From Streptomyces lichenis (GTDB taxonomy: Bacteria; Actinomycetota; Actinomycetes; Streptomycetales; Streptomycetaceae): a stretch of DNA of 64,000 nt. The notes beneath the pieces were generated by a model. The model was given only the letters and a program-made list of their open reading frames with translations. It was not told the DNA's origin and did no database searches. Shown piece by piece: positions 1 through 10,340 of this stretch. The position numbers and the translations under genes are program-made. The first letter of the stretch is position 1. The number at the start of each line of letters is the position of its first letter. The stretch lies in NCBI RefSeq assembly GCF_023218175.1, contig NZ_JALPTH010000025.1, forward strand, positions 52,384 to 116,383, in the 5' to 3' direction.

Positions 1-784
1 GGGCTTGGGCGCCGTCGTGGAGGTCGCGTTCGATGCGGCGCAGGTCGGCGGCGGCGGTGTCCACCACCAACCCCCGATCCGACTCCAGCTCCGACACCCG
101 GCTGGCCAGCCGGGAGGGGCTGAGCAGACCGATGACCAGTCCCCGGTCCACCATCGCCAGCGCCCGGATCACCCAGGGCGTGATCAGGACCAGGGCCAGC
201 CCCACCAGGCTGGTGGCGGCGATCTCGCCCGGGGCGTCCAGGTAGATCGCGTGGTCCCGGTCACCGTAGAGCTGGAGGCCGCCCGTGCCCGCGTAGACCG
301 GGAAGACCCAGCGCCAGAGCGGGTAGGTCGCGAAGGACCAGCCGTACGCCCAGAAGCTCAGCGCCACACTGAAGGCGAAGACGGCCCATGGCATGTGCAG
401 CAACGCGTACAGCAGGTGCCGCCATGACTCACCGCTCTTGAAGAGCGCGGCCGTCCGCTTCATCGTCCCCTTGCCGGACCCGGCGAGCACCGGGGTGGGC
501 GAGGGGATCCTGAGCCCGAGCAGCGCCCGCGCCCGGGCCCGCTCCACCACCCCGAAGCCGCGGCACATGGCCAGGCCGGCGGCGAGCAGCGGTATCCCGA
601 TGAAGGTGACCAGCAGGCCGGCGCCCACCGCCATAGCGGTGATGGCCAAGGTGAAGTAGGCCAGGCTCAGCGGAAGGCCGAGCAGGAGGTAGCCGAACTC
701 GCGCCAGGTGCGCGCCTCGAACGGGGCACGCAGCACCGCGGGAAGGTGGTGGCGTCGGGTATCCGGTCCGTAGGCCAGGGCCAT
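1..784 (-). CDS. Sensor histidine kinase, N-terminal part (runs off the left edge)
   Basis: Reading the minus strand from an ATG at 784 gives an open frame of 261 codons to the window edge. Residues 25-215 carry several hydrophobic segments of the putative sensor domain type. The HisKA_3 dimerisation/phosphoacceptor motif RRIERDLHDGAQA follows, with phosphoacceptor His256. The ATP-binding domain lies outside the window. A purine-rich GGACGGAG stretch precedes the start. The protein is a paralogue of the next kinase. The first 87 bases of the window are identical to 1510-1596 of that gene, which points to recent duplication or gene conversion. The ligand is unknown. Confidence 0.8.
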   Translation of the reverse strand, partial: MALAYGPDTRRHHLPAVLRAPFEARTWREFGYLLLGLPLSLAYFTLAITAMAVGAGLLVTFIGIPLLAAGLAMCRGFGVVERARARALLGLRIPSPTPVLAGSGKGTMKRTAALFKSGESWRHLLYALLHMPWAVFAFSVALSFWAYGWSFATYPLWRWVFPVYAGTGGLQLYGDRDHAIYLDAPGEIAATSLVGLALVLITPWVIRALAMVDRGLVIGLLSPSRLASRVSELESDRGLVVDTAAADLRRIERDLHDGAQA

Positions 785-892
785 CGCAGGGCTCCGTCCG
801 TTTCGTCTGTGTGGTGGGTGGAAGTCGTGGTCGGCGGACGTCGTCGGGGGGGAGAGAGACGCGGTCGGCGAACGTCACTCGTGGAGCCGCGG

Positions 893-2110
893 TCAGCGGA
901 CCGGGTGGGCGCCCTCGGTGGCCGGTCGCCAGGGCAGTTCCGCGGTGACGACGGTCGGTCCGCCCACCGGCGAGTCCACCAGGAGCACCCCGTCCACGGC
1001 ACCGATCCGCTCGGCCAGGCCCGCCATCCCGGTACCTCCGCCGCCGCTGCCGGTGCCCTCGGTACCGGCACCGCCGCTGCGGCCGGTACCGCCCGCGCCG
1101 TCGAGCCGGGCGCCGCCGCGCCCGTCGTCCGCCACCTGGAGCATCAACCGGTTCTCGACCTGCCAGACGTCGATGGTGGCGGTGTGGGCGTGGGCGTGTT
1201 TGGAGATGTTCTGGAGGAGTTCGGAGACGGTGAAGTAGGCGATGCCTTCGATGGCGGGTGCGGGGCGTTGGGGGAGGTCGACGTCGACGGTGACGGGGAC
1301 GGTGCAGCGGGTGGCTATGGCGGAGAGGGCGGCGTCGAGTCCGCGGTCGGTGAGGACGGCGGGGTGGATACCGCGGGCGAGGTCGCGGAGTTCTTGGAGG
1401 GCGATTTTCACTTCGCCGTGTGCTTCGTCGACCATGCGGGCGGCTGCTTGGGGGTCTTCGGTGAGTTTTTCCTTGGCGAGGCCGAGGTCCATGGCGAGGG
1501 CGACGAGTCGGGCTTGGGCGCCGTCGTGGAGGTCGCGTTCGATGCGGCGCAGGTCGGCGGCGGCGGTGTCCACCACCAACCCCCGATCCGACTCCAATTG
1601 GGCGATCCGCCGCTCCAGGTCGTCGGAGGGGGAGAGCAGCCCCCGCACCAGGATCCGGTCCACATTGCTCAGCCCGCGGACCAGCAGGGGCAGCACCGGC
1701 CACAGCACGAGCAGCGCGACCAGGGTGACGCTGAACGTCAGCACCCCCCACGGGAGGCGCACCACCTCGTACAGCACCGCCCGCCAGGCCACCGGGTCCT
1801 TCAACCGCTCCCAGAGCCAGGGCAGCACACCGCCCTGCGACGGCCCCGGCAACGCGCTCGGCTCCTCGATCCGTATCCCGAGCAGCGCCCGGGCCCGCGC
1901 ACGCTCCGCGCGCCCCAGCAGCCGCGCCCCGGCCAGCCCGAGGGCGAGCAGCGGGGCACCGACGACGGTCACCAGCATCCCGGCGCCGACGGACACCATG
2001 GCGATCGCGTAGACAAAGCCGATCACGGCGGCCGGGAAGCTGGTCAGGAGGTACACGACCTCCAGCCAGACCTGCCGGTCGAAGCTGATGCGTGCGGTAC
2101 GTGCGGTCAT
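893..2110 (-). CDS. Two-component sensor histidine kinase (NarL-type partner family)
   Basis: This is a complete kinase of 405 aa, starting at ATG 2110; an upstream in-frame ATG at 2134 is less likely. Residues 15-160 hold about four membrane segments of a putative sensor domain. The HisKA_3 motif RDLHDGAQARLVAL contains phosphoacceptor His195. An HATPase domain follows, with N-box ELLQNISKHAHAH and a DDGRGG box. A Gly/Thr-rich low-complexity insertion of about 30 residues sits between DDGRGG and GMAGLAERI, within the ATP lid, which is unusual. The partner response regulator is not in the window and probably lies to the left, beyond the second kinase. It would autophosphorylate at the membrane and pass phosphate to a LuxR-type regulator; the signal is unknown. 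Confidence 0.9.
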   Translation of the reverse strand: MTARTARISFDRQVWLEVVYLLTSFPAAVIGFVYAIAMVSVGAGMLVTVVGAPLLALGLAGARLLGRAERARARALLGIRIEEPSALPGPSQGGVLPWLWERLKDPVAWRAVLYEVVRLPWGVLTFSVTLVALLVLWPVLPLLVRGLSNVDRILVRGLLSPSDDLERRIAQLESDRGLVVDTAAADLRRIERDLHDGAQARLVALAMDLGLAKEKLTEDPQAAARMVDEAHGEVKIALQELRDLARGIHPAVLTDRGLDAALSAIATRCTVPVTVDVDLPQRPAPAIEGIAYFTVSELLQNISKHAHAHTATIDVWQVENRLMLQVADDGRGGARLDGAGGTGRSGGAGTEGTGSGGGGTGMAGLAERIGAVDGVLLVDSPVGGPTVVTAELPWRPATEGAHPVR

Positions 2111-2171
2111 GGGAACAGCGTGCCGGTGCCGCACCCGGCGCCGCCATGGGGTGTGTCGGTGGATTCATCCG

Positions 2172-2258
2172 GGGGTTAACCCCACCCCCGCGCCCGTACC
2201 GTCCGCCGTCCCGGCGGGCGGTACGGCTGGCCGCCGGCGCCTGCCCAGGGCCTAGACT
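2172..2258. promoter_or_regulatory. Control region between kinase and nuoA: palindromes and a possible -10
   Basis: The 248-base region between the divergent kinase and nuoA contains a perfect 12-bp palindrome GGGGTTAACCCC at 2172-2183. An inverted repeat at 2194-2226 has arms of about 15 nt and a short loop. A possible -10 hexamer TAGACT lies at 2253-2258, about 100 bases before nuoA, without a convincing -35. The palindrome looks like an operator and the inverted repeat could be an operator or leader hairpin; neither role is proven. Confidence 0.35.
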
Positions 2259-2358
2259 CCCGTGCGTACAGATCGCACAAGGACCGCCGGTGACCGCGCG
2301 CACCTCGCAGGCGGCGGCGTACACCGAAGCACACGGGCAGGGAACGAGGGAGACGGAC

Positions 2359-2814
2359 GTGCCGGAACCGACCGCGGCGGCGGTGCCGATCGCGGCGAGC
2401 GCACCGACCACGGCGACCGCGCCGGGCGCCGCCGGCCCTCTCGCGGCGGACTACTTCCAGAGCTACTCGGTCGTCGGCCTGCTCGCCGTCCTCGGCGTCC
2501 TGTTCGTCGCCGCCGCCTTCGGGGCCGGACGGCTGCTGCGGCCCGTCGTCCCCACCCCCGAGAAGCTGCTGACGTACGAGTGCGGTGTCGACCCGGTCGG
2601 CGAGGGCTGGGCCCACACCCAGGTCCGCTACTACGTCTACGCTTTTCTGTACGTCATCTTCGCGGTGGACTCGATCTTCCTCTTCCCCTGGGCGACCGTC
2701 TTCGCCGCGCCCGGCTACGGCGGCACCACGCTGGTCGAGATGTTCGTCTTCCTCGGCTTCCTCGCCGTGGGGCTGCTCTACGCGTACAAGAAGGGCGTCC
2801 TGACATGGACGTGA
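2359..2814 (+). CDS. nuoA: NADH-quinone oxidoreductase subunit A-like (second nuo cluster)
   Basis: The 151-aa protein starts at GTG 2359 behind GGGAGA. The first 30 residues are Ala/Thr-rich and precede three membrane helices. The family signature is present: LTYECGVDPVG on the loop after helix 1, and RYYVYAFLYVIFAVDSIFLFPW in pieces across helix 2. NuoA is a small membrane subunit near the quinone site of complex I. It overlaps nuoB by 10 bp and opens a ten-gene operon. The long N-terminus and the absence of nuoD-G downstream mark this as the accessory cluster, not the complete complex I operon that Streptomyces normally also carries elsewhere. Confidence 0.93.
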   Translation: MPEPTAAAVPIAASAPTTATAPGAAGPLAADYFQSYSVVGLLAVLGVLFVAAAFGAGRLLRPVVPTPEKLLTYECGVDPVGEGWAHTQVRYYVYAFLYVIFAVDSIFLFPWATVFAAPGYGGTTLVEMFVFLGFLAVGLLYAYKKGVLTWT

Positions 2815-3455
2815 CCCCCACTTCCGGGGCCCCGGTCGACCTCCCCGATCCCCAGCTCCCCTCCGCGACCGGAACCGGCGCGACCCCGGCCACCGGCGGC
2901 GGGCGCCTCGGCGCCCTCGCCCGGCTCGCCCCCGAGCCGATGAAGGTGGTCCTCAACTGGGGCCGCCGCTACAGCCTGTGGGTGTTCAACTTCGGGCTGG
3001 CCTGCTGCGCGATCGAGTTCATCGCCGCCTCCATGGCCCGCCACGACTTCATCCGGCTCGGGGTGATCCCGTTCGCGCCCGGACCGCGCCAGGCCGACCT
3101 GATGGTGGTGTCCGGGACGGTCACCGACAAGATGGCGCCCGCGGTCAAGCGGCTGTACGAGCAGATGCCGGAGCCGAAGTACGTCATCTCCTTCGGCGCC
3201 TGCTCCAACTGCGGCGGACCGTACTGGGACTCGTACTCCGTCACCAAGGGCGTCGACCAGATCATCCCGGTCGACGTGTACGTACCGGGCTGCCCGCCCC
3301 GGCCCGAGGCGCTGCTCCAAGGCATCCTCAAACTCCAGGAGAAGATCGCCCACGAGTCGCTCGGCGAGCGCTACGGCCACGGCGGCCGCCCGCCGTCCCC
3401 GGTCGAGCGGCTCCGCAGCGGCCTGACCCCGCCGCCCGCGGGGGGCCCCTCGTGA
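2805..3455 (+). CDS. nuoB: NADH-quinone oxidoreductase subunit B-like, N2 cluster subunit
   Basis: The 216-aa protein starts at ATG 2805 inside the end of nuoA. The ligands of the tetranuclear N2 iron-sulfur cluster are all visible: the adjacent Cys67-Cys68 in GLACCAIE, Cys133 in GACSNCGG and Cys163 in VPGCPPRPE. N-terminal (1-40) and C-terminal (180-216) extensions rich in Pro and Gly are longer than in typical NuoB. In complex I, N2 passes electrons to quinone in a cavity shared with NuoD. No NuoD is encoded here, so the electron donor and acceptor of this subunit are open questions. Its stop overlaps the next start (GTGA). Confidence 0.94.
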   Translation: MDVTPTSGAPVDLPDPQLPSATGTGATPATGGGRLGALARLAPEPMKVVLNWGRRYSLWVFNFGLACCAIEFIAASMARHDFIRLGVIPFAPGPRQADLMVVSGTVTDKMAPAVKRLYEQMPEPKYVISFGACSNCGGPYWDSYSVTKGVDQIIPVDVYVPGCPPRPEALLQGILKLQEKIAHESLGERYGHGGRPPSPVERLRSGLTPPPAGGPS

Positions 3456-5578
3456 ACGCCGCCCACGACTCCCTGCCGGACGCCGTCACCGAGGTCTTCG
3501 GCCCGGAGGCCACCGCCGAGCGGGCATACGACCTGCTCACCGTGGACGTCCCGGCCACCGGCTGGATCGCCGCCCTGGAGACCGCCCGCTCCGCACTGGC
3601 CTGCACCTACTTCGACTGGCTGAGCGCCGTCGACGAGCCCGCCACGGGCTTCCGCGTCTGCGCCCACCTGGTCGCCCTCGACGGCGGCCGGGTGCGGCGG
3701 CTGATGCTGCGCACCACCGTGCCGCACACCGCCCCCGAACTGCCGAGCGCCGTCGGCGTCTACGCGGGCGCCGCCTGGCACGAGCGGGAGACGCACGAGA
3801 TGTTCGGCGTGGTCTTCACCGGCCATCCGCACCTGGTGCCGCTGCTGCTGCCGGAGAACTTCGAGGGCCACCCGCTGCGCAAGGACTTCGTGCTGGCCGC
3901 CCGGGTGGCGAAGGCCTGGCCGGGGGCCAAGGAGCCGGGCGAGTCGGAGCACGGCGGCCCGAAGCGGCGCCAGATGCTCCCGCCCGGCGTGCCCGACCCC
4001 AACGAGTGGGGACCGCTCAAGGGCCAGCTCCCGCCAGCCCCGGCCCGCCCGACCCGCGAGCGCCCGGCCCGCGCCCCGGGCGACCGGCCGGTACGGCGTA
4101 CCCGCACGGCCGGCGAGGGCTCGGCCGGCCAGCCCGCCCCCACCGACCCGACCGCCCCGACGGCGGCAGCGCCCGGCGCCCCCGCCCCCGCCGCTGCGGA
4201 ACCGTCCGAGGCCCCCCGCCCCCGCCGCGCCCGGCGCGCCTCGGACGGCTCGGCCAGCCAGACACCCCCGGCCACCGGTCCGGACACGGCCGGTCCGGAC
4301 GAGGGGGCCGCCCCGGCGCCGGACGCCGCCCGCCCGCCCCGCCGCAACCGGCGAGCCTCCGAGGGCTCGGTCGGCCAAACCCCGGACACGGCCCCCTCCC
4401 CGGATACGGACTCGGGCGCCGCCGCGGACGAACCCTCCGCCCAGCCGCCGGCCCCGGCCGGACCCCGCCGCAACCGCAGCGCGAGCGCGGGCTCGGCCAG
4501 CCAGCGCGCCACCGGCCCCGCACCCTCGGAGCGGACGCGGTCCCCCCGCGCCCCGGAGTCCCCGGAGCCCCCGCCCTCCACCGACGACACCTCCGGCGGT
4601 ACGCCCAGGGGCGCATCGCGGCCGCCGCGCACCCGTAGCTCGGACGCCCCCTGGAACAACCCCCGCCCCGCCTTCGACAACAAGCCCGAGCCCCGCCAGG
4701 ACCCCCGCCCCGCCGCGCCCGCCGCGAAGACCGACGACCAAGGCGACGGTGCCGACGACGCAACCGCCGAGACCGGCGACGCCGCCAAGGCGGAGAGGAC
4801 CGCCGAGCCGACCACGGCCGCCGAGGCGGAGAGGGCCGCCGAGCCGAAGAACACGCCCGAAGACCGGGCGCCGGACGGGCCGGGTACGCCGAACACCCCG
4901 GACGAGCCAAGCACGCCGGACGCATCGGCCAAGCCGGGCAGCGCGGGCGCGCCGAGCGCGCCGGACCGGTCGAGCGCGCCTCGCACGTCGGCCGAGCCGA
5001 CCACACCGGCCGAGCCGACAACAGCCGCTGAGGCCGAGAGAGCCACCGGGCCGAAGAACGCGCCCGAAGACCGGGCGGCGGACGGGCCGGGTATGCCGAA
5101 CACGCCGGACGAGCCAGGCACGCCGGACGAGCCGAATACGGCGGATGCACCGGCCAAGCCGGGCAACGCGGGCGCGCCGAACGAGCCTCATGGGCCTGAC
5201 ACGCCGAGCGCATCCCACCGGCCGAACACGCGAAGCACGCCCGACGAGCCGAGCACGCCGGACGCACCGGCCACGCCAGGCAGCGCAGGCGCGCCGAGTG
5301 CGCCGGACCGGTCGAGCGCGCCTCGCGCGCCGGACGAGCCGACCACGGCGGCCGAGCCGACAACAGCCGCCGAGGCCGAGAGAGCCACCGGGCCGAAGAA
5401 AACGCCCAAGGACCGCACGCCGGACGAGCCGCGCACCCCGGATGCCCCGCGCACCCCGGACACCCCTCGCACCTCGGACACCCCGGATGCCCCGCTCACC
5501 CCGGACACCCCAGACACCCCGGACACCCCCTCCACCCCCGCCGACGATCGACCCACCGAAGGAGACACAGACGCGTGA
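3452..5578 (+). CDS. nuoC: NuoC-like subunit with a ~516-residue repetitive disordered tail
   Basis: The 708-aa protein starts at GTG 3452, overlapping the nuoB stop. Residues 1-192 are a NuoC (30 kDa) domain, with WHERETHEMFGVVFTGHP and LPENFEGHPLRKDF as clear signatures. A normal NuoC ends here. The remaining residues are Pro/Ala/Thr/Asp-rich with no predicted fold. From 215 to about 351 there are four copies of an Arg-rich motif of the form RRxRxAxxGSxxQ, spaced 39-43 residues apart. From about 450 on, TPDEP/TPDAP-type units recur in long degenerate repeats. No NuoD motif is visible in the tail. The frame is kept to the end, where it overlaps nuoH (GTGA), so the tail is translated and not a frameshift artefact. 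Confidence 0.9.
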   Translation: MNAAHDSLPDAVTEVFGPEATAERAYDLLTVDVPATGWIAALETARSALACTYFDWLSAVDEPATGFRVCAHLVALDGGRVRRLMLRTTVPHTAPELPSAVGVYAGAAWHERETHEMFGVVFTGHPHLVPLLLPENFEGHPLRKDFVLAARVAKAWPGAKEPGESEHGGPKRRQMLPPGVPDPNEWGPLKGQLPPAPARPTRERPARAPGDRPVRRTRTAGEGSAGQPAPTDPTAPTAAAPGAPAPAAAEPSEAPRPRRARRASDGSASQTPPATGPDTAGPDEGAAPAPDAARPPRRNRRASEGSVGQTPDTAPSPDTDSGAAADEPSAQPPAPAGPRRNRSASAGSASQRATGPAPSERTRSPRAPESPEPPPSTDDTSGGTPRGASRPPRTRSSDAPWNNPRPAFDNKPEPRQDPRPAAPAAKTDDQGDGADDATAETGDAAKAERTAEPTTAAEAERAAEPKNTPEDRAPDGPGTPNTPDEPSTPDASAKPGSAGAPSAPDRSSAPRTSAEPTTPAEPTTAAEAERATGPKNAPEDRAADGPGMPNTPDEPGTPDEPNTADAPAKPGNAGAPNEPHGPDTPSASHRPNTRSTPDEPSTPDAPATPGSAGAPSAPDRSSAPRAPDEPTTAAEPTTAAEAERATGPKKTPKDRTPDEPRTPDAPRTPDTPRTSDTPDAPLTPDTPDTPDTPSTPADDRPTEGDTDA
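4094..5577 (+). repeat. Coding repeats in the nuoC tail
   Basis: Four related segments near 4094, 4222, 4340 and 4466 encode the RRxRxAxxGSxxQ motif. Farther on, a unit beginning GCCGAGCCGAC and encoding Ala-Glu-rich then Pro-rich peptide starts near 4803, 5012 and 5351. The copies have diverged but are alignable. A final stretch at 5430-5540 is built of short ACACCCCGGAC-like units. All repeats keep the reading frame, which suggests expansion and contraction under selection for protein composition. Confidence 0.75.
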
Positions 5579-6543
5579 GCGACGCACTCGACATCGCCCT
5601 GCGGCTGCTCGTCGTCTTCGCCGTGTTCCTGGTGCTGCCGCTGGTGGTCGGCCAGACGGAGCACAAGGTCATGGCGCATATGCAGGGGCGGCTGGGGCCG
5701 ATGTACGCGGGCGGGTTCCACGGCTGGGCCCAGCTGGTCGCGGACGGGGTGAAGTTCGCGCAGAAGGAGGACGTGGTCCCGGCCGACGCCGACCGCCGAG
5801 TCTTCCAGCTCGCCCCCGCCGTCGCCCTCCTCCCGTACCTCCTGGTCCTCGTGGCCATCCCGATCGGTCCCGGCGAGGGAGCCGTCGGCCAGGTGGTCGA
5901 TGCCGGGATCTTCTTCGTGCTCGCCGTGATGGGCGTCGGTGTCCTCGGCTCCCTGATGGCGGGCTGGGCGTCCGCCAACAAGTTCTCCCTGCTCGGCGGT
6001 CTGCGCACGGCCGCGCAGCTGCTCGCCTACGAGCTGCCGATGCTGCTCGCCGCCGCCTCCGTGGCGATGGCCGCCGGCACCGTGTCGCTGCCCGGCATCC
6101 TGGACGCCTTCGAGTGGTGGTGGCTGCCCTGGCAGATCACCGGCGCCCTGGTCTTCTTCGTCGCGGGCCTCGCCGAGCTCCAGCGGCCGCCGTTCGACAT
6201 GCCGGTCGCCGACTCGGAGATCATCTTCGGCGCCTACACCGAGTACACCGGTCTGCGGTTCGCGCTGTTCCTGCTCGCCGAGTACGCGGGCATCGTCGTG
6301 CTCTGCGGTCTGACCACCGTCCTCTTCCTCGGCGGCTGGCACGGGCCGTTCGGCGCCGACGGACTCGGCTGGCTGTGGACCCTGCTGAAGACGGCCGTCC
6401 TCGCCTTCGTCGTCATCTGGCTGCGCGTCAGCTACCCGCGGCTGCGCGAGGACCAGCTCCAGAAGCTCGCCTGGACCACGCTCGTCCCGCTCGCCCTCGC
6501 CCAGATCGCCCTCACCGGCGTCGTCAAGGTGGTGATCCAGTAA
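5575..6543 (+). CDS. nuoH: NADH-quinone oxidoreductase subunit H-like
   Basis: The 322-aa membrane protein starts at GTG 5575 after AAGGAG and overlaps nuoC by 4 bp. About eight membrane helices are visible. Family signatures include RLGPMYAGGFHGWAQLVADG near residue 35-54 and the loop ELQRPPFDMPVADSE near 200-215, which forms part of the quinone channel in complex I. Length is usual for NuoH. It connects the B/I arm to the antiporter-like subunits. Its stop overlaps nuoI (TAATG). Confidence 0.94.
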   Translation: MSDALDIALRLLVVFAVFLVLPLVVGQTEHKVMAHMQGRLGPMYAGGFHGWAQLVADGVKFAQKEDVVPADADRRVFQLAPAVALLPYLLVLVAIPIGPGEGAVGQVVDAGIFFVLAVMGVGVLGSLMAGWASANKFSLLGGLRTAAQLLAYELPMLLAAASVAMAAGTVSLPGILDAFEWWWLPWQITGALVFFVAGLAELQRPPFDMPVADSEIIFGAYTEYTGLRFALFLLAEYAGIVVLCGLTTVLFLGGWHGPFGADGLGWLWTLLKTAVLAFVVIWLRVSYPRLREDQLQKLAWTTLVPLALAQIALTGVVKVVIQ

Positions 6544-7181
6544 TGCCTCCGATCCCCGGCTCCGGCCTGGCCAAGGGGCTGGCCGTCACGCTGCGGACGA
6601 TGACGCGCAAGAGCCACACGGCGCAGTACCCGGACGCCCAGCCCGAACTGCCGCCCCGCACCCGCGGGGTGATCGGGCTGTTCGAGGAGAACTGCACCGT
6701 CTGCATGCTCTGCGCCCGCGAGTGCCCGGACTGGTGCATCTACATCGACTCCCACAAGGAGACGGTGCCGGCCGCCACCCCGGGGGGCCGGGAGCGCAGC
6801 CGCAATGTCCTCGACCGCTTCGCGATCGACTTCGCCCTGTGCATGTACTGCGGTATCTGCATCGAGGTCTGTCCTTTCGACGCGCTGTTCTGGTCGCCGG
6901 AGTTCGAGTACGCGGAGACGGACATCCACGAGCTGACCCACGAGCGGGACAAGCTGCGCGAGTGGATGTGGACCGTGCCCGAGCCGCCGGCCCTCGACCC
7001 GGGCGCGGAGGAGCCCAAGGAGCTGGCCGCCGCCCGCAAGGCCGCCGACAAGCTCGCCGCCGCCCAGGCCGCCGAAGCCGCCCAGGCCGCCCAGGCCGCC
7101 GAGACCACGGGGGCCGCAGGGGCGCCCACTCAGGCCGCCGACGGTCAGCCGGGCCCCGGGGCCCAGGGAGGCACCGAGTGA
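6543..7181 (+). CDS. nuoI: NADH-quinone oxidoreductase subunit I-like, two [4Fe-4S] clusters
   Basis: The 212-aa ferredoxin-like subunit starts at ATG 6543. Two canonical 4Fe-4S motifs are present: Cys51/54/57/61 (CTVCMLCARECP) and Cys100/103/106/110 (CMYCGICIEVCP). These would hold clusters N6a and N6b that feed N2 in NuoB. The C-terminal 50 residues are an Ala/Glu-rich helix-forming tail (AAQAAEAAQAAQAAE) absent from typical NuoI. It is co-transcribed with nuoH and overlaps nuoJ by 4 bp. Confidence 0.95.
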   Translation: MPPIPGSGLAKGLAVTLRTMTRKSHTAQYPDAQPELPPRTRGVIGLFEENCTVCMLCARECPDWCIYIDSHKETVPAATPGGRERSRNVLDRFAIDFALCMYCGICIEVCPFDALFWSPEFEYAETDIHELTHERDKLREWMWTVPEPPALDPGAEEPKELAAARKAADKLAAAQAAEAAQAAQAAETTGAAGAPTQAADGQPGPGAQGGTE

Positions 7182-7822
7182 CCCCGCTCGCCACCGCCAC
7201 CGCCGCGACCGCCCCGGCCGCCACCGCCCCCGGCTTCCTGTCGCCGACCGGTGTGGAGATCGCCTTCCTCCTCGTGGGTGCCGTCACCCTCGGGGCGGCC
7301 GTGATCACGGTGACCACCCGGCAACTGGTGCACGCCGCGCTCTGGCTCGTCGTGGCGCTCGGCGGCCTCGCCGTGGAGTACCTGCTGCTGACGGCCGAGT
7401 TCATCGCCTGGGTGCAGGTCCTGATCTACGTCGGTTCCGTGGTCGTCCTCCTGCTGTTCGGGCTGATGCTCACCAGGGCGCCGATCGGGCGCTCCCCGGA
7501 CGCCGACTCGGGCAACCGCCCGGTCGCGCTCGCCGTGGCCGCCGCCGCGGCCGCCGCCCTGCTCTGGGTGGTGGTCGACGCCTTCCGCACCACCTGGATC
7601 GACCTGGGCGGCCCGGCCCAGGGCTCCACCCGGGTGTCCGGCGAAATCCTCTTCCGGCACTGGGTGCTGCCCTTCGAGGCGCTGTCGGTCCTCCTCCTCG
7701 CCGCGCTGGTCGGCGCCATCGTGCTCTCCCGCCGAAACGGCGACGGGGACGGCGACGGCGACGACGCGAAGGACCTCAAGAGGCAGGGCCCCCACCGCAC
7801 CGCCCCCGGGAAGGACCGCTGA
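7178..7822 (+). CDS. nuoJ: NADH-quinone oxidoreductase subunit J-like
   Basis: The 214-aa membrane protein starts at GTG 7178. It has five hydrophobic segments and the conserved FIAWVQVLIYVGSVVVLLLFG helix (in part) around residues 70-90, typical of NuoJ helix 3. A Gly-Asp repeat (DGDGDGD) and a basic tail close the protein. NuoJ is a core membrane subunit coupling quinone chemistry to proton pumping. It overlaps nuoK by one base (TGATG). Confidence 0.92.
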   Translation: MTPLATATAATAPAATAPGFLSPTGVEIAFLLVGAVTLGAAVITVTTRQLVHAALWLVVALGGLAVEYLLLTAEFIAWVQVLIYVGSVVVLLLFGLMLTRAPIGRSPDADSGNRPVALAVAAAAAAALLWVVVDAFRTTWIDLGGPAQGSTRVSGEILFRHWVLPFEALSVLLLAALVGAIVLSRRNGDGDGDGDDAKDLKRQGPHRTAPGKDR

Positions 7823-8288
7823 TGCACCTCGCCTATCCGGCGGTCCTCGCCGTCCTGCTGTTCTGCACCGGGCTCTACGGGGTGCTCGCCCGCCGGAACG
7901 CGATCCTGGTCCTGATGTCCGTCGAGCTGATGCTCAACGCGGTCAACCTCAACCTGGTCGCCTTCGACGTCTGGCTCCGCGACACCCTGCACGCGGGACA
8001 GGCGCTGACCCTCTTCACCATCGCCATCGCCGCGGCCGAGATCGGCATCGGCCTGGCCATCGTGCTGATGGTCCACCGCAACCGCGACACCTCCGACGTC
8101 GACCGCCTCCGGGACACCGCCGAGCCGCGCCCCCGCCTGTCCGCCGCCCTCGGTCCCACCGATCCGGGCGCCGACGCGAGCGGCTCCGGTGCCGACGACC
8201 CCGAGGCCGACGACTCCGACGCCGACGACCCCGACTCCGACAGCAGCGACCCCGGCCGGGCGGCCGGCGAGAAGGCCGAGGCCACCGC

Positions 8289-8292
<4 letters not shown>
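7822..8292 (+). CDS. nuoK: NADH-quinone oxidoreductase subunit K-like with acidic tail
   Basis: The 156-aa protein starts at ATG 7822. Residues 1-95 are a standard three-helix NuoK with RRNAILVLMSVELMLNAVNL, which carries the conserved membrane glutamate. Residues 96-156 add a tail dominated by Asp, Ser and Ala (ADDSDADDPDSDSSD) that ordinary NuoK of about 100 residues lacks. It overlaps nuoL (GTGA). The acidic tail could be a recent expansion. Confidence 0.92.

Positions 8293-10336
<2,044 letters not shown>

Positions 10337-10340
<4 letters not shown>

Noticed and set aside
4094..5577. CRISPR-like or mobile repeat array in nuoC.
   Set aside because: The repeats are degenerate, in frame and continuous with the coding sequence; there are no spacers or cas genes.
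4028..5577. Hidden NuoD domain fused to NuoC, as in some bacteria.
   Set aside because: The tail is low-complexity and lacks any NuoD signature such as the conserved His/Tyr quinone-site segments.
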